A stretch of DNA of 64,000 nt from CAZRXG01 sp964603985 (GTDB lineage: Bacteria > Chloroflexota > Anaerolineae > Aggregatilineales > UBA3940): the NCBI GenBank assembly GCA_964603985.1, contig CAZRXG010000009.1, positions 1 to 64,000 on the forward strand. Reading direction: 5' to 3'. Below the pieces are notes generated by a model. The model was given only the letters and a program-made list of their open reading frames with translations, did not search any database and had not been told where the DNA came from. This document shows positions 8,162 to 16,575 of the stretch, one piece after another. The position numbers were made by a program, and so were the translations under genes. Positions within the stretch are counted from its first letter, which is position 1; every line of letters starts with the position of its first letter.

Positions 8162-9988
8162 ATGACTCCAATTATTGAAGTCCAGGGGATCACCAAACGC
8201 TTCCCCGGCGTGCTCGCCAATGACGAGATCGACTTTGCATTGCAAAAGGGAGAAGTCCACGCCCTCCTCGGCGAGAACGGCGCGGGTAAATCCACGTTGA
8301 TGAACGTGATTTACGGCCTATACCAGCCAGACGGAGGCAGGGTACTGCTCAACGGCCAACAGGTTGAGTTCGACAGCCCCGACGACGCCATCAAGGCGGG
8401 GATCGGCATGGTCCACCAGCACTTTATGCTGGTGCCCGTCATGACTGTCACCGAAAATATCATGCTCGGTGTGGAAGAAACCACCGGCAGCCGGTATATC
8501 GGTCTGGGGGCCGCTGCCCTGCTGGGCGCCATCCTGGGCGGGTTGATGAATGGGTGGGCCGGCCTGATCTTCTGGCTGGCGGCGGTTGCCCTGTACCTTC
8601 TGCTGACCGTGCTGCCCCTTCGCCTGCGGATGGGCAGCCTGTTGTTCGGTACCATAACCGGTCTGATCTTCGGCGCCATCTACAACGTCGTGATCGGCGT
8701 TTTGACCGATACGGCTGCGGTGACACTGTGGCCCTTTTTCGGCACGGTCATCGGGGCCGTTGCCAACCTGCGCTGGATGAACAAGCAACTGGTCGCCAGC
8801 CGTGTCCGCCAGCTCTCCCAAGATTACGGCCTGGAGGTCGACCCCAACGCCTATATCCAGGATCTGTCGGTGGGCACCCAGCAGCGCGTCGAGATCATCA
8901 AAGCCCTCTACCGCGAGGCCAAGGTCTTGATCCTCGACGAGCCAACTGCGGTTCTAACGCCTCAGGAGGCCGACGACCTGTTCAAGGTGATGCGCCAACT
9001 CACCGAACAGGGCGTTTCAATTGTCTTCATCACCCATAAATTGCGTGAGGTGCTGACTGCCGCCGACCGCATCACGGTGCTGCGCCGCGGGAAGGTTGTC
9101 GGCATAACAACCCCTGCCCAGGCAACCCGTGAATCGCTGGCACAAATGATGGTTGGGCGCGAGGTCATGCTCCAGATAGAGAAAGAGGAAGCCCGCCCCC
9201 AGGATATCGTCCTTGAAGTGCACCAGTTGCAGGTCGAGGATGACCGGCGGCACCTGGCCGTCAACAAAGTCTCTTTCCAGGTCCGTGCCGGGGAGATCGT
9301 CGGCGTGGCGGGCGTGCAGGGCAACGGCCAGACCGAGCTGGTTGCGGCTCTGACGGGGCTGAGGTCGATCAGAGACGGCAGAGTGTTTATGCTCGATCAG
9401 GAGGTCACCGGCCAGCGTCCCCGCGTCATCACCGGGTTGGGTACGGCCCACATCCCCGAAGACCGGCAGAAGCACGGCCTGGTTATGACCTATCCGGTCG
9501 CCGACAACCTGATACTCTCCGATTACTACGATCCCCCCTTCAGTAAAGGCGGCGTCCTGGATGAACCCCGCATTGAGGAAAACGCGCAGCGGTTGGTCGA
9601 AGAATTTGACATCCGCACGCCCAGCATTTTCACGCTGACAAACAAGTTGTCAGGCGGCAACCAGCAAAAGGTGATCGTCGCCCGTGAACTGGCACGCCAC
9701 CCCAGGTTGTTGATCGCTAACCAACCCACACGCGGCCTCGACGTTGGCTCGATAGAGTTCATCCACACTCAGATCGTTAAGGCCCGCGACTCCGGGGCCG
9801 GAGTGCTGCTGGTATCCGCAGAGTTGGACGAAATCATGTCCCTCTCCGATCGGATCGTCGTCATGTACCAAGGAGAGATCATGGCCGACATCCCCGCAAG
9901 CCAGGCTACGCGAGAAAAACTGGGTCTGCTGATGGCCGGTGTGCAGGTAGAGGGTTTATCTGAGCCGGTGGGCAAGATCGGCGCATAG
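8162..9988 (+). CDS. Sugar/nucleoside-type ABC transporter ATPase (two NBDs) with a hydrophobic insertion in NBD1
   Basis: The protein has two nucleotide-binding domains in one chain, as in nucleoside importers of the BMP type (NupA/YufO-like). NBD1 has Walker A GENGAGKST (37-45), Q-loop Gln86, a signature-like LSVGTQQR (235-242) and Walker B VLILDEP (255-261). NBD2 has the usual degenerate P-loop GVQGNGQTE and the signature LSGGNQQK. Relatives are usually about 500-515 residues; this one is 608. The excess lies between the Q-loop and the NBD1 signature, about residues 109-206, and reads as about four membrane-spanning helices in a place that is normally soluble helical subdomain. Frame and codon use run through without a break. 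Core catalytic motifs remain intact, so ATPase activity is likely. Confidence 0.9.
   Translation: MTPIIEVQGITKRFPGVLANDEIDFALQKGEVHALLGENGAGKSTLMNVIYGLYQPDGGRVLLNGQQVEFDSPDDAIKAGIGMVHQHFMLVPVMTVTENIMLGVEETTGSRYIGLGAAALLGAILGGLMNGWAGLIFWLAAVALYLLLTVLPLRLRMGSLLFGTITGLIFGAIYNVVIGVLTDTAAVTLWPFFGTVIGAVANLRWMNKQLVASRVRQLSQDYGLEVDPNAYIQDLSVGTQQRVEIIKALYREAKVLILDEPTAVLTPQEADDLFKVMRQLTEQGVSIVFITHKLREVLTAADRITVLRRGKVVGITTPAQATRESLAQMMVGREVMLQIEKEEARPQDIVLEVHQLQVEDDRRHLAVNKVSFQVRAGEIVGVAGVQGNGQTELVAALTGLRSIRDGRVFMLDQEVTGQRPRVITGLGTAHIPEDRQKHGLVMTYPVADNLILSDYYDPPFSKGGVLDEPRIEENAQRLVEEFDIRTPSIFTLTNKLSGGNQQKVIVARELARHPRLLIANQPTRGLDVGSIEFIHTQIVKARDSGAGVLLVSAELDEIMSLSDRIVVMYQGEIMADIPASQATREKLGLLMAGVQVEGLSEPVGKIGA
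8486..8780 (+). other. In-frame insertion coding for ~4 predicted transmembrane helices inside ABC NBD1
   Basis: Residues about 109-206 of the ATPase are hydrophobic, with candidate helices at ~112-132, 133-153, 157-181 and 185-205 separated by short polar or basic turns (RLRMGS, LTDTA). On both sides the sequence resumes the ordinary family pattern (ENIMLGVE before, RVRQLSQDYGLEVDP after). An even helix number would leave both halves of the NBD on the cytoplasmic side. I know of no equivalent, but could not search. Confidence 0.8.
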
Positions 9989-10012
9989 GCTGACACAAAG
10001 GACGAGACAGAT

Positions 10013-11317
10013 ATGCAAGACCAAACCGAACAGAGTGCGCGCGGCTTTAAGCCGGGGATCGTGCAATGGGTCATCGGTGCGCTGCTCATACTGATGATGC
10101 TGATCCCCATGCTATCCCGGGGGTTCAGGGTGGGGCAGGTCGTGACGCTGGTCGTCTTTCTTGCCGCCTGGGCCTTCTGGGTGTGGCGCAGCCCGGGTGG
10201 CGGACAGGCGTTTATCGTGCCGCTCCTCGCGAGTCTCACGGCCTTCGTGGCCGGTGGCATCGTCATCGCCGCGGCTGCCGGGCAAGGCATCTCGCTCCCC
10301 GACCGCCTGGTCCTGGCCGCGCGCGGTTACGCCGCCCTGGTCGACGGCGCTTTCCTCAAGCCGCAGGCTTTCACCAACACGCTGGTGAAAGCTACCCCCT
10401 TCATCCTGACCGGCCTGGCAGTCGCAGTCGGCTTCCGCGCCGGGCTGTTCAATATCGGTGCCGAAGGCCAGTACATGATCGGCTCGGTGTGCGCCGTCTT
10501 CGTCGGCTACGCCTTTAAGCTTCCGCCGGTCCTCCACGCCATCGTGGCGATGCTGGCCGGTATGCTCGGCGGCGCGCTGTGGGGCACCATCCCCGGCATC
10601 TTAAAGGCCAGACTGGGCGCGCACGAGGTCATCAACACCATCATGATGAACTTCATTGCCATCCAGTTGACCGACTGGCTGGTCAACAATCCGATGAAAG
10701 ACCCCAGCGGGCCGTCGATCATCCGTACACCCTTTATCCACAGCAGCGCCGAGATCCCCCAGTTCAGCGAGCTGCTGCCCGGCATCGTCGCCCCAAGCGA
10801 CAGGCTGCACCTGGGTTTCGTCCTCGCCATCCTGGCTGCGGTCGGCATGTGGTGGCTGCTGTGGAAGACCACCCTGGGCTTTGAACTGCGCACGGCAGGT
10901 TCCAACCCCGATGCGGCCCGCTATGCAGGCATCAGGACCGAGGCGACCATCGTGCTCGCGATGGCGATCTCAGGCGCGCTGGCCGGACTGGCCGGTGCGT
11001 TCGAGATCCAGGGCCTCAACCGCACGCTGCCCGCGTTCTTCTCGGCCGGCTACGGCTTCGACGCCATCGCCGTCGCTCTTCTGGGTCAGAATCACCCCTT
11101 CGGCGTGATCCCGGCAGCGATTTTGTTCGGCGCGCTGTCGACCGGTTCGGATTTCCTACAGATCCGGACCCGCGTCTCGCGGCACATGGTATCCATTATC
11201 CAGGCCCTGATCCTGCTCTTCGTGGCTGCCCCGGCCCTGATCCGGTGGCTCTACCGCCTGCGGCTGGAGAAGGCAGAGATGGAAGAGGTACCGCTCACGC
11301 GTGGGTGGGGGGGCTAG
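10013..11317 (+). CDS. ABC transporter permease, BMP/nucleoside type (subunit 1)
   Basis: This 434-residue integral membrane protein belongs to the BPD_transp_2 permease family and pairs with the second permease to form the channel of the importer. The family core starts near residue 120 with TLVKATPFILTGLAVAVGF and the FNIGAEGQ motif, and later holds GAHEVINTIMMNFIA, which contacts the ATPase, and the GFDAIAVALLG motif. The N-terminus is longer than I expect for this subunit, with two extra hydrophobic segments (about residues 19-35 and 43-60). The start has an AAAGGA ribosome site. It lies 24 bp after the ATPase stop and 12 bp before the next permease, so it is clearly co-transcribed. Confidence 0.9.
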   Translation: MQDQTEQSARGFKPGIVQWVIGALLILMMLIPMLSRGFRVGQVVTLVVFLAAWAFWVWRSPGGGQAFIVPLLASLTAFVAGGIVIAAAAGQGISLPDRLVLAARGYAALVDGAFLKPQAFTNTLVKATPFILTGLAVAVGFRAGLFNIGAEGQYMIGSVCAVFVGYAFKLPPVLHAIVAMLAGMLGGALWGTIPGILKARLGAHEVINTIMMNFIAIQLTDWLVNNPMKDPSGPSIIRTPFIHSSAEIPQFSELLPGIVAPSDRLHLGFVLAILAAVGMWWLLWKTTLGFELRTAGSNPDAARYAGIRTEATIVLAMAISGALAGLAGAFEIQGLNRTLPAFFSAGYGFDAIAVALLGQNHPFGVIPAAILFGALSTGSDFLQIRTRVSRHMVSIIQALILLFVAAPALIRWLYRLRLEKAEMEEVPLTRGWGG

Positions 11318-11329
11318 GAGGCAACACGT

Positions 11330-12292
11330 ATGAACATCAGCGAGATCACCGGTATCATTCATGCAGCCCTGATTGCGGCAACACCCATCGCCCTGGGCGC
11401 TTACAGTGGTGTCTTCTCTGAACGCGCGGGCGTCGTCAACATCGCGATTGAAGGCATGATGCTGACCTCCGCCCTGACCAGCCAGTTGGTGGCGCAGTAC
11501 ATCGGCAGCGGGTGGGTAGGAACGCCTCTGGAGCCTTACGGCCTGTTATTAGGTGCCATCACCGGGATACTGACGGGGGCGCTTCTGGGCGCGCTACATG
11601 CCGTGCTCTCCATTCGCTTCAAAGTTGACCAGATCATCAGTGGGATGGTCATCAACATCGGCGCCGTCGGCGTCACGGGCGCGCTGTACAATCTGTACCT
11701 GGCGGGCGGCATCGCCTCCGGTGTGCCGGTCAGCCCCGGAACGTTCCCTGTGGTTCGCATCCCCATCCTCCGGGATATCCCCATCCTGGGGCCGGTGCTG
11801 TTTGAGAACCAGACCGTCGTGTACGCCATGCTGCTGGCGACGGTGGCAACGCACTACGTCCTGTTCCATACGCCCTGGGGGTTGCGCACCCGGGCCGTCG
11901 GCGAGCATCCACGTGCAGCAGACACGCTGGGCGTGAACGTCTACAAAATGCAGTACATAAGCGTCATCATCGGCGGCGCATTGGCCGGGCTGGCGGGCAT
12001 TTGGTTCACGCTGGAATGGGTGGGCGTCTTCAACCTGCAGATGACCGGCGGGCGCGGCTACATCGCCCTGGCCGCCATGATCTTTGGCAAGTGGACGGCC
12101 TTTGGCAGCTTCATCGCAGCCCTGATCTTCGGCTTTGCCCAGGCTGTGCAGATCAAGGTTCAGGTCACCGGTTCGCGCATCCCGTTCCAGTTCCTCGTCA
12201 TGGCCCCTTACGTTTTGACCATGCTGGTTCTGGCCGGGTTCATCGGGCAGGCAAACCCGCCTGCCTCCGACGGCGTCCCCTACGAGAAGTAG
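11330..12292 (+). CDS. ABC transporter permease, BMP/nucleoside type (subunit 2)
   Basis: This 320-residue polytopic protein is the second permease (NupQ/YufQ-like). The opening (ALIAATPIALGAYSGVFSERAGVVNIAIEGMML) and the central DQIISGMVINIGAVG segment, which docks on the ATPase, are typical, as are GEHPRAADTLGVNV and GGRGYIALAAMIFG. It has about eight hydrophobic segments. A near-ideal GGAGG ribosome site lies 8 bases before the ATG. It is the last gene of the transport operon and is followed by a Rho-independent terminator. Confidence 0.92.
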   Translation: MNISEITGIIHAALIAATPIALGAYSGVFSERAGVVNIAIEGMMLTSALTSQLVAQYIGSGWVGTPLEPYGLLLGAITGILTGALLGALHAVLSIRFKVDQIISGMVINIGAVGVTGALYNLYLAGGIASGVPVSPGTFPVVRIPILRDIPILGPVLFENQTVVYAMLLATVATHYVLFHTPWGLRTRAVGEHPRAADTLGVNVYKMQYISVIIGGALAGLAGIWFTLEWVGVFNLQMTGGRGYIALAAMIFGKWTAFGSFIAALIFGFAQAVQIKVQVTGSRIPFQFLVMAPYVLTMLVLAGFIGQANPPASDGVPYEK

Positions 12293-12313
12293 TGGCCTGA
12301 AGTATTCAAACAC

Positions 12314-12344
12314 AAAAGCCCTGTCGCACAATGACAGGGCTTTT
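12314..12344 (+). terminator. Rho-independent (bidirectional) terminator
   Basis: The 12-bp perfect stem AAAAGCCCTGTC/GACAGGGCTTTT has a 7-nt loop and T/A tracts on both sides. It ends the ABC transporter operon on the plus strand and can also end the minus-strand dnaB-dnaD-dnaC operon, whose last stop lies 24 bp away. Confidence 0.9.
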
Positions 12345-12367
12345 CTCTATTTCCCGTGTGTGCGCTC

Positions 12368-13696
12368 TCACCTGCGCTGGCCCTGAGGCTCGCCCCGGTA
12401 GGCCGGAGCAACGATGGCCACCACCTTGCTCAGCCGCTTGTCACGAATGCGCACCGCCAGCCGTGGGGCGATCTCCTCAAGCTTTTCGAGCGCGTGGGCG
12501 GTCGTGATGATAGTTGGCAGGCGCGCGTTGTACCGGTGGTTGAAGAGCTGGTAGAGCTTCTCCTGCGCCCAGGGCGTGGCAGACTCGGTCCCCAGGTCGT
12601 CCAGGACCAGCAGCGGCGCGGTCTTCACCTCGTTGAAGCGTTTGTCGTAGGGTGTCGTGCTGTTGGGCGCGAAGGTGGCCCGCAGGTGATCGAGCAGGTC
12701 GGGCACCGTCACGAACAACACCGCAACACCCCGGGCGGCGTTCGCATTGGCGATGGCCGCCGCCAGGTGCGTCTTCCCGCAGCCGTACTCCCCCATCAGG
12801 ACCAGCCAGCCCTCCGGCTGGTCGGCAAACGCCTTTGACAGTTCCAGCGCGTGCTTCAGGTTGTCCCTTTCGGCCCTGGGCAGGTCACGCCGCAGGTCAA
12901 AGCTGTCAAAGGTCATGTGTGCGTACAGACCCAGCCCGTTCAGATCGCTCTGCGCCGCCGCCACCCCCGCCCGCCGGTAGTCCGGCGCGGTGATCGGCAG
13001 GACCTGGCTCAGATCCGGGTCGGACAGACGTGAGCGCAGGCGCAATTCCAGTTCTTCCAGGTTGTGGTTGGTCGTGATGACGGTCGGCAGATGCGCGTTG
13101 TAACGATGGTTGAGCAACTGGTAAAGCTTTTCCATTGCCCAGGCGGTGCGGTTTTCGATTCCCAGGTCGTCCAGGATCAGCAGCGGTGCGTTGCGGATCT
13201 CCTCAAAGCGCTCGTGGTAGCCTTCCTCTTCCGCCGTGCCCGGCCCGAACGCAGACCGCAGGTAATCCAGCAGGTCGGGGACGGGGACAAACACCACCTT
13301 GTTGCCCTCTCCGATCTGCGCGTTGGCGATGGCCGCCGCCAGGTGCGTCTTCCCGCAGCCGTAGCCCCCCACAATGACCAGCCAACCCTGGGGGTCCTCG
13401 GCATAGGCCGCCGTGCGCTCAAAAGCGCGTCGCAGGTTGTCCCGGTGCGACTGCGCCAGGCCCACGCCCTCCGGGTTGAAGGTGTCAAATGTCTTATCCG
13501 CCAGGTTTTCCAGCCCGCCCAGCCGACGCAGATAGGCCTGTCGTTTGGCATCGAGGTTCACCCGGCGACATTCGCAGTCAAAAGCCTTGCCGAAGTAGGG
13601 GTGTCCCTCCGGCACGTCATACCGGACGTACCCGACTCCGCCGCAAATCGGGCAGTCGGGGTCACCCAGGCCATGGTGTTGGTCAGAGTAGCTCAT
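12368..13696 (-). CDS. DnaC/DnaI-like helicase-loader ATPase with two tandem AAA+ domains
   Basis: The 442-residue protein carries two copies of a DnaC/IstB-type AAA+ domain, whereas relatives normally have one. An N-terminal zinc-knuckle-like segment has Cys15, Cys18, Cys41 and Cys43. AAA+ copy 1 has Walker A GGYGCGKTH (110-118) and Walker B LLILDDLG (172-179). Copy 2 has GEYGCGKTH (302-310) and LLVLDDLG (362-369). Both copies keep the sensor-like ITT(N/A)H and NHRYNA(H/R)LPT segments, so both look able to bind ATP. It is the last gene of an operon after dnaB and a DnaD-domain gene (2 bp apart), which supports a role in loading the replicative helicase. The copies differ throughout, so this is an old internal duplication and not an assembly error. 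Confidence 0.9.
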   Translation of the reverse strand: MSYSDQHHGLGDPDCPICGGVGYVRYDVPEGHPYFGKAFDCECRRVNLDAKRQAYLRRLGGLENLADKTFDTFNPEGVGLAQSHRDNLRRAFERTAAYAEDPQGWLVIVGGYGCGKTHLAAAIANAQIGEGNKVVFVPVPDLLDYLRSAFGPGTAEEEGYHERFEEIRNAPLLILDDLGIENRTAWAMEKLYQLLNHRYNAHLPTVITTNHNLEELELRLRSRLSDPDLSQVLPITAPDYRRAGVAAAQSDLNGLGLYAHMTFDSFDLRRDLPRAERDNLKHALELSKAFADQPEGWLVLMGEYGCGKTHLAAAIANANAARGVAVLFVTVPDLLDHLRATFAPNSTTPYDKRFNEVKTAPLLVLDDLGTESATPWAQEKLYQLFNHRYNARLPTIITTAHALEKLEEIAPRLAVRIRDKRLSKVVAIVAPAYRGEPQGQRR

Positions 13697-13698
13697 CT

Positions 13699-14391
13699 CT
13701 AATACTCGATCTCGTCCCGGTACTTCCCACTGACGTACCGCCAGCCGTCGCCGGGGCGGTCGTCTTCGGCACGCCCTTCTTCCTGCCAGCGCTCCAGGAT
13801 AGCCTCTATGTAGTTCAACCGCCGCACGTTGCGCCCCACCGCGATCTCAATCGCCTCCCCGATCCATTCCTCCGGGTAGCTTTCTTCCATGTCACGCAGC
13901 CGCTCCGCGATCAGCGGCGTCAGCGGGCCGATATTCTGCTCGTACAGCGTGAAAATATTCCGCCGCTCGACGCTGAGGTCGAGCAGAACGCCCGGCTCGT
14001 CACCCGGTTGCCACTTCCCCTGCTCGATGCCCTCCACAGCCGCCCGGCCTCGCTCTGTGTTGACGAAGTAGAAGTCTTCGTCGCGTCCCTTGTGATGCGT
14101 CTGCACGTGCAGCAGCGTCCCCCGCGCGACGGCGCGCTCCAGCCCGTCCAGCAAGGCCGCACGCCGCTCGTCCTCTCGCCCGCCCAGCCCGCTCATGAAG
14201 ATCTGGTCGGACAGCATCTCGCGCTGCCGCAGGTAGACGACCCGCCCCTCCTTCTGTTGCAGACGCCAGAAGCAGTACAGTGTGACCTTCAGTTCGGCTA
14301 GGTCATCGATCTGCGGTAGTAACTCGCTGAAGAACAGCCCCGGTATTTTGATCAACCGACCCTTTTGTGGAAATCCGGCAAAGCCCTTCAT
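13699..14391 (-). CDS. DnaD-domain replication protein
   Basis: This ~230-residue protein has a winged-helix-like N-terminal half (starting near LIKIPGLFFSELLPQ) and a C-terminal DnaD/DnaB2-type domain, around residues 155-220. The latter shows the pattern YEQNIGPLTPLIAERL followed by the W and AIEIAVGRNVRRLNYIEAIL segments that define the family. DnaD proteins remodel DNA and help load the replicative helicase. The ATG at 14391 is preferred because a GGGGGTGG site precedes it; a GTG three codons upstream is possible. It lies between dnaB and the DnaC-like loader, a gene order that itself suggests helicase-loading function. Confidence 0.85.
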   Translation of the reverse strand: MKGFAGFPQKGRLIKIPGLFFSELLPQIDDLAELKVTLYCFWRLQQKEGRVVYLRQREMLSDQIFMSGLGGREDERRAALLDGLERAVARGTLLHVQTHHKGRDEDFYFVNTERGRAAVEGIEQGKWQPGDEPGVLLDLSVERRNIFTLYEQNIGPLTPLIAERLRDMEESYPEEWIGEAIEIAVGRNVRRLNYIEAILERWQEEGRAEDDRPGDGWRYVSGKYRDEIEY

Positions 14392-14423
14392 CGCGGCCAC
14401 CCCCGGCGTAAACAGCGCCCCGG

Positions 14424-15785
14424 CTACATCTCGTCCAGATCGATGCTGGCGCGCGCCGCGTTCTGGAACTGCGTCGTCTCCGGGATGAAGATCAGATCGA
14501 TAGCGCCCGTCGGGCCGTTGCGGTGCTTGGCGATGTGTATCTCGGCCCGGTTGCCCTCCGGCGAGTCGGGGTCGTAGTAGACATCGCGGTAGATGAAGAC
14601 CACCACGTCGCTGTCCTGCTCGATGCTGCCCGACTCCCTCAAATCCGAGAGCAGGGGGCGCTTGTCGGTGCGCTGTTCCACCGCCCGCGAAAGCTGCGAC
14701 GCCGCCACCACCGGCACGTTCAGCTCGCGGGCCAGTTGCTTCAACGACCGGGAGATAAACGAGATCTCCTGCACGCGGTTCTCGGAGCGGTAGGGCGTCG
14801 TCATCAACTGGAGGTAGTCCACCATGATCAGGTTCAGACCGTACTCCAGGTGCAGCCGCCGCGCCTTCGTGCGCAGCTCGTGGGTGCTCAGCGCGGGCGT
14901 GTCGTCCAGGTGGATCAGCAGGTTCCCGACCCGCTGCGTGGCGGCGACGAACTGCGCCCAGTCCTTCTCGTCCAGCCTTCCCTCGCGCAGCTTGTGCGAG
15001 GGGATGTTCGTCTCGGCGCTGACAAAACGCTGCACCAGTTGCTCGTTGCTCATCTCCAGGCTGAACAGCGCCACGCGCTGGTGCTGGCGCGCCGCGTTGA
15101 GGATAATGCTGCTGAGCATGCTTGACTTGCCCATGCCCGGCCTCGACGCGACGATCACCAGGTCCGACTTTTGCAAGCCGCCCAGCATCCGGTCCAGGTC
15201 GATAAAGCCCGTCGGGACGCCCATCACCTCATCCTGGTGACGGGCCAGGAAGCTCACATGGTCGAAGTAATCGCTGACCGCATCCTTGACCGGCACAAGC
15301 TCGCGTGTCAGCCGCCGCTCGGTGACCTCGAAGATAGCCTGCTCGGCGCGGCTGACCACCTCGTCGATGTCGCTCTCCTCGGAGTGTGCCACGCGGGCGA
15401 TCTGCCCGGCTGCGTCGATCAGACGGCGGCGCAGCGCCATGCGTTCCACAATGCGCCCGTAGCCCTCGACATTCAGCGCAGCGGGCGTCTTATTGATCAG
15501 GCTCAGGATGTAGGCCGCGCCGCCCACTTCGGCCAGCCGCCCCATCTGTTCCAACTCGCTGACGACCGTCAGGTAGTCGATGGGATCGCGCCGCTCGTGC
15601 AGATTGCGCATCGCTTCCCATATCCAGGCGTGCCGGACGATGAAGAAGTCCTCGGCCTGTAGGAAGGGCATCACCTCAAAAAGCGTGTCCGGGTTGATCA
15701 GAATCGAACCCAGGACCGCCTCTTCCGCCTCGACGCTGTGCGGTGCTAACTGATCGGTGCGCAGGTCTGACGATGACTGTGCCAT
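14424..15785 (-). CDS. dnaB: Replicative DNA helicase DnaB
   Basis: DnaB is the hexameric 5'-3' helicase of the replication fork. The 453-residue chain has the N-terminal DnaB domain (PHSVEAEEAVLGSIL opening) to about residue 150. The RecA-like motor follows, with Walker A SRPGMGKSS near 214-222, the SLEMSNEQLVQR motif, LIMVDYLQLM (Walker B) and the C-terminal DLRESGSIEQDSDVV and HRNGPTG motifs. The frame extends upstream to 15857, but family N-termini support the ATG at 15785. It is first in the dnaB-dnaD-dnaC-like operon. No intein is present. Confidence 0.96.
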   Translation of the reverse strand: MAQSSSDLRTDQLAPHSVEAEEAVLGSILINPDTLFEVMPFLQAEDFFIVRHAWIWEAMRNLHERRDPIDYLTVVSELEQMGRLAEVGGAAYILSLINKTPAALNVEGYGRIVERMALRRRLIDAAGQIARVAHSEESDIDEVVSRAEQAIFEVTERRLTRELVPVKDAVSDYFDHVSFLARHQDEVMGVPTGFIDLDRMLGGLQKSDLVIVASRPGMGKSSMLSSIILNAARQHQRVALFSLEMSNEQLVQRFVSAETNIPSHKLREGRLDEKDWAQFVAATQRVGNLLIHLDDTPALSTHELRTKARRLHLEYGLNLIMVDYLQLMTTPYRSENRVQEISFISRSLKQLARELNVPVVAASQLSRAVEQRTDKRPLLSDLRESGSIEQDSDVVVFIYRDVYYDPDSPEGNRAEIHIAKHRNGPTGAIDLIFIPETTQFQNAARASIDLDEM

Positions 15786-15905
15786 GGTGGATTGCCCTGC
15801 CTGGGGAATACTATCCCGCCACAGACGGAGCGGCGGGGCGCTCAGGCCCCGCACCACTGCTCCATATTAAGCGTTTTCTGAAAGAGTGGGGCGAAAAACC
15901 CGGCG

Positions 15906-16436
15906 CTACTCCAGGTCGTCCAGATCGAGCGTATCCAGGAAGTCTTTGAAGACCTCCAGATCTTCTCCCTCTCCCTTACCCGTCTCAGCGCCCTCGCTCT
16001 CTGTGCTGGGGGTGGTTTCCTCTGCGCTGATCTCGTCCGCTGGCTCTATCGCCGCCTTCTCCATCACCGACTCGGCGACGAAGATGGGAACCTTGACCCG
16101 CACCGCCAGCGCAATTGCGTCGCTGGGGCGCGAGTCGATCTCGACCGTTTGTCCATCAACCTGAACGACAAGGCGCGCGTAGAACACGTCGTTCCGCAGG
16201 TCGCTGACCACGATGTACTCAACCTGGCCGCCCAACTCCCCGATAACCGATTTCAGCAAATCATGAGTGAGGGGACGGGTGACTTCCACACCCTGCAATT
16301 CGACCCTGATAGCATCGGCTTCGAACGGCCCAATCCAGATCGGCAGATAGCGATCAACCTCCAGATCCCTCAGCACGATGACGCGGTCCTGCGACATTAA
16401 ACTGACGCGTATGCTGTCTATTTCTACCCTGACCAT
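15906..16436 (-). CDS. Bifunctional nuclease family protein (DUF151/BFN domain)
   Basis: This 176-residue protein has the DUF151 domain in its first ~135 residues: LPIWIGPFEADAIRVEL, RPLTHDLLKSVI and the strongly conserved IDSRPSDAIALAVRVKVPIFV. Members are linked to nuclease activity and are common in Chloroflexota, Actinobacteriota and plants. The acidic, low-complexity C-terminal tail (about 140-176) is not part of the domain. The ATG at 16436 follows a G-rich ribosome site; a GTG two codons upstream is an alternative. It lies 120 bp upstream of dnaB on the same strand. Confidence 0.9.
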   Translation of the reverse strand: MVRVEIDSIRVSLMSQDRVIVLRDLEVDRYLPIWIGPFEADAIRVELQGVEVTRPLTHDLLKSVIGELGGQVEYIVVSDLRNDVFYARLVVQVDGQTVEIDSRPSDAIALAVRVKVPIFVAESVMEKAAIEPADEISAEETTPSTESEGAETGKGEGEDLEVFKDFLDTLDLDDLE

Positions 16437-16575
16437 GTCCACCCCCGCCGCGCCCGTGAGGTCGCCGGCGTTTGTTGCAAGTTTTCGATGTCTCTTCTGT
16501 GCAGAGATTATATCACAGATCCGCAGGCGTCAATATGCTCCCTGCGTATGCTCCCATGACAGCCGCGCAAACGGA

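Noticed and set aside
12368..13696. Assembly duplication of the DnaC-like domain
   Set aside because: The two domains differ throughout in DNA and protein sequence, so an old duplication is more likely.
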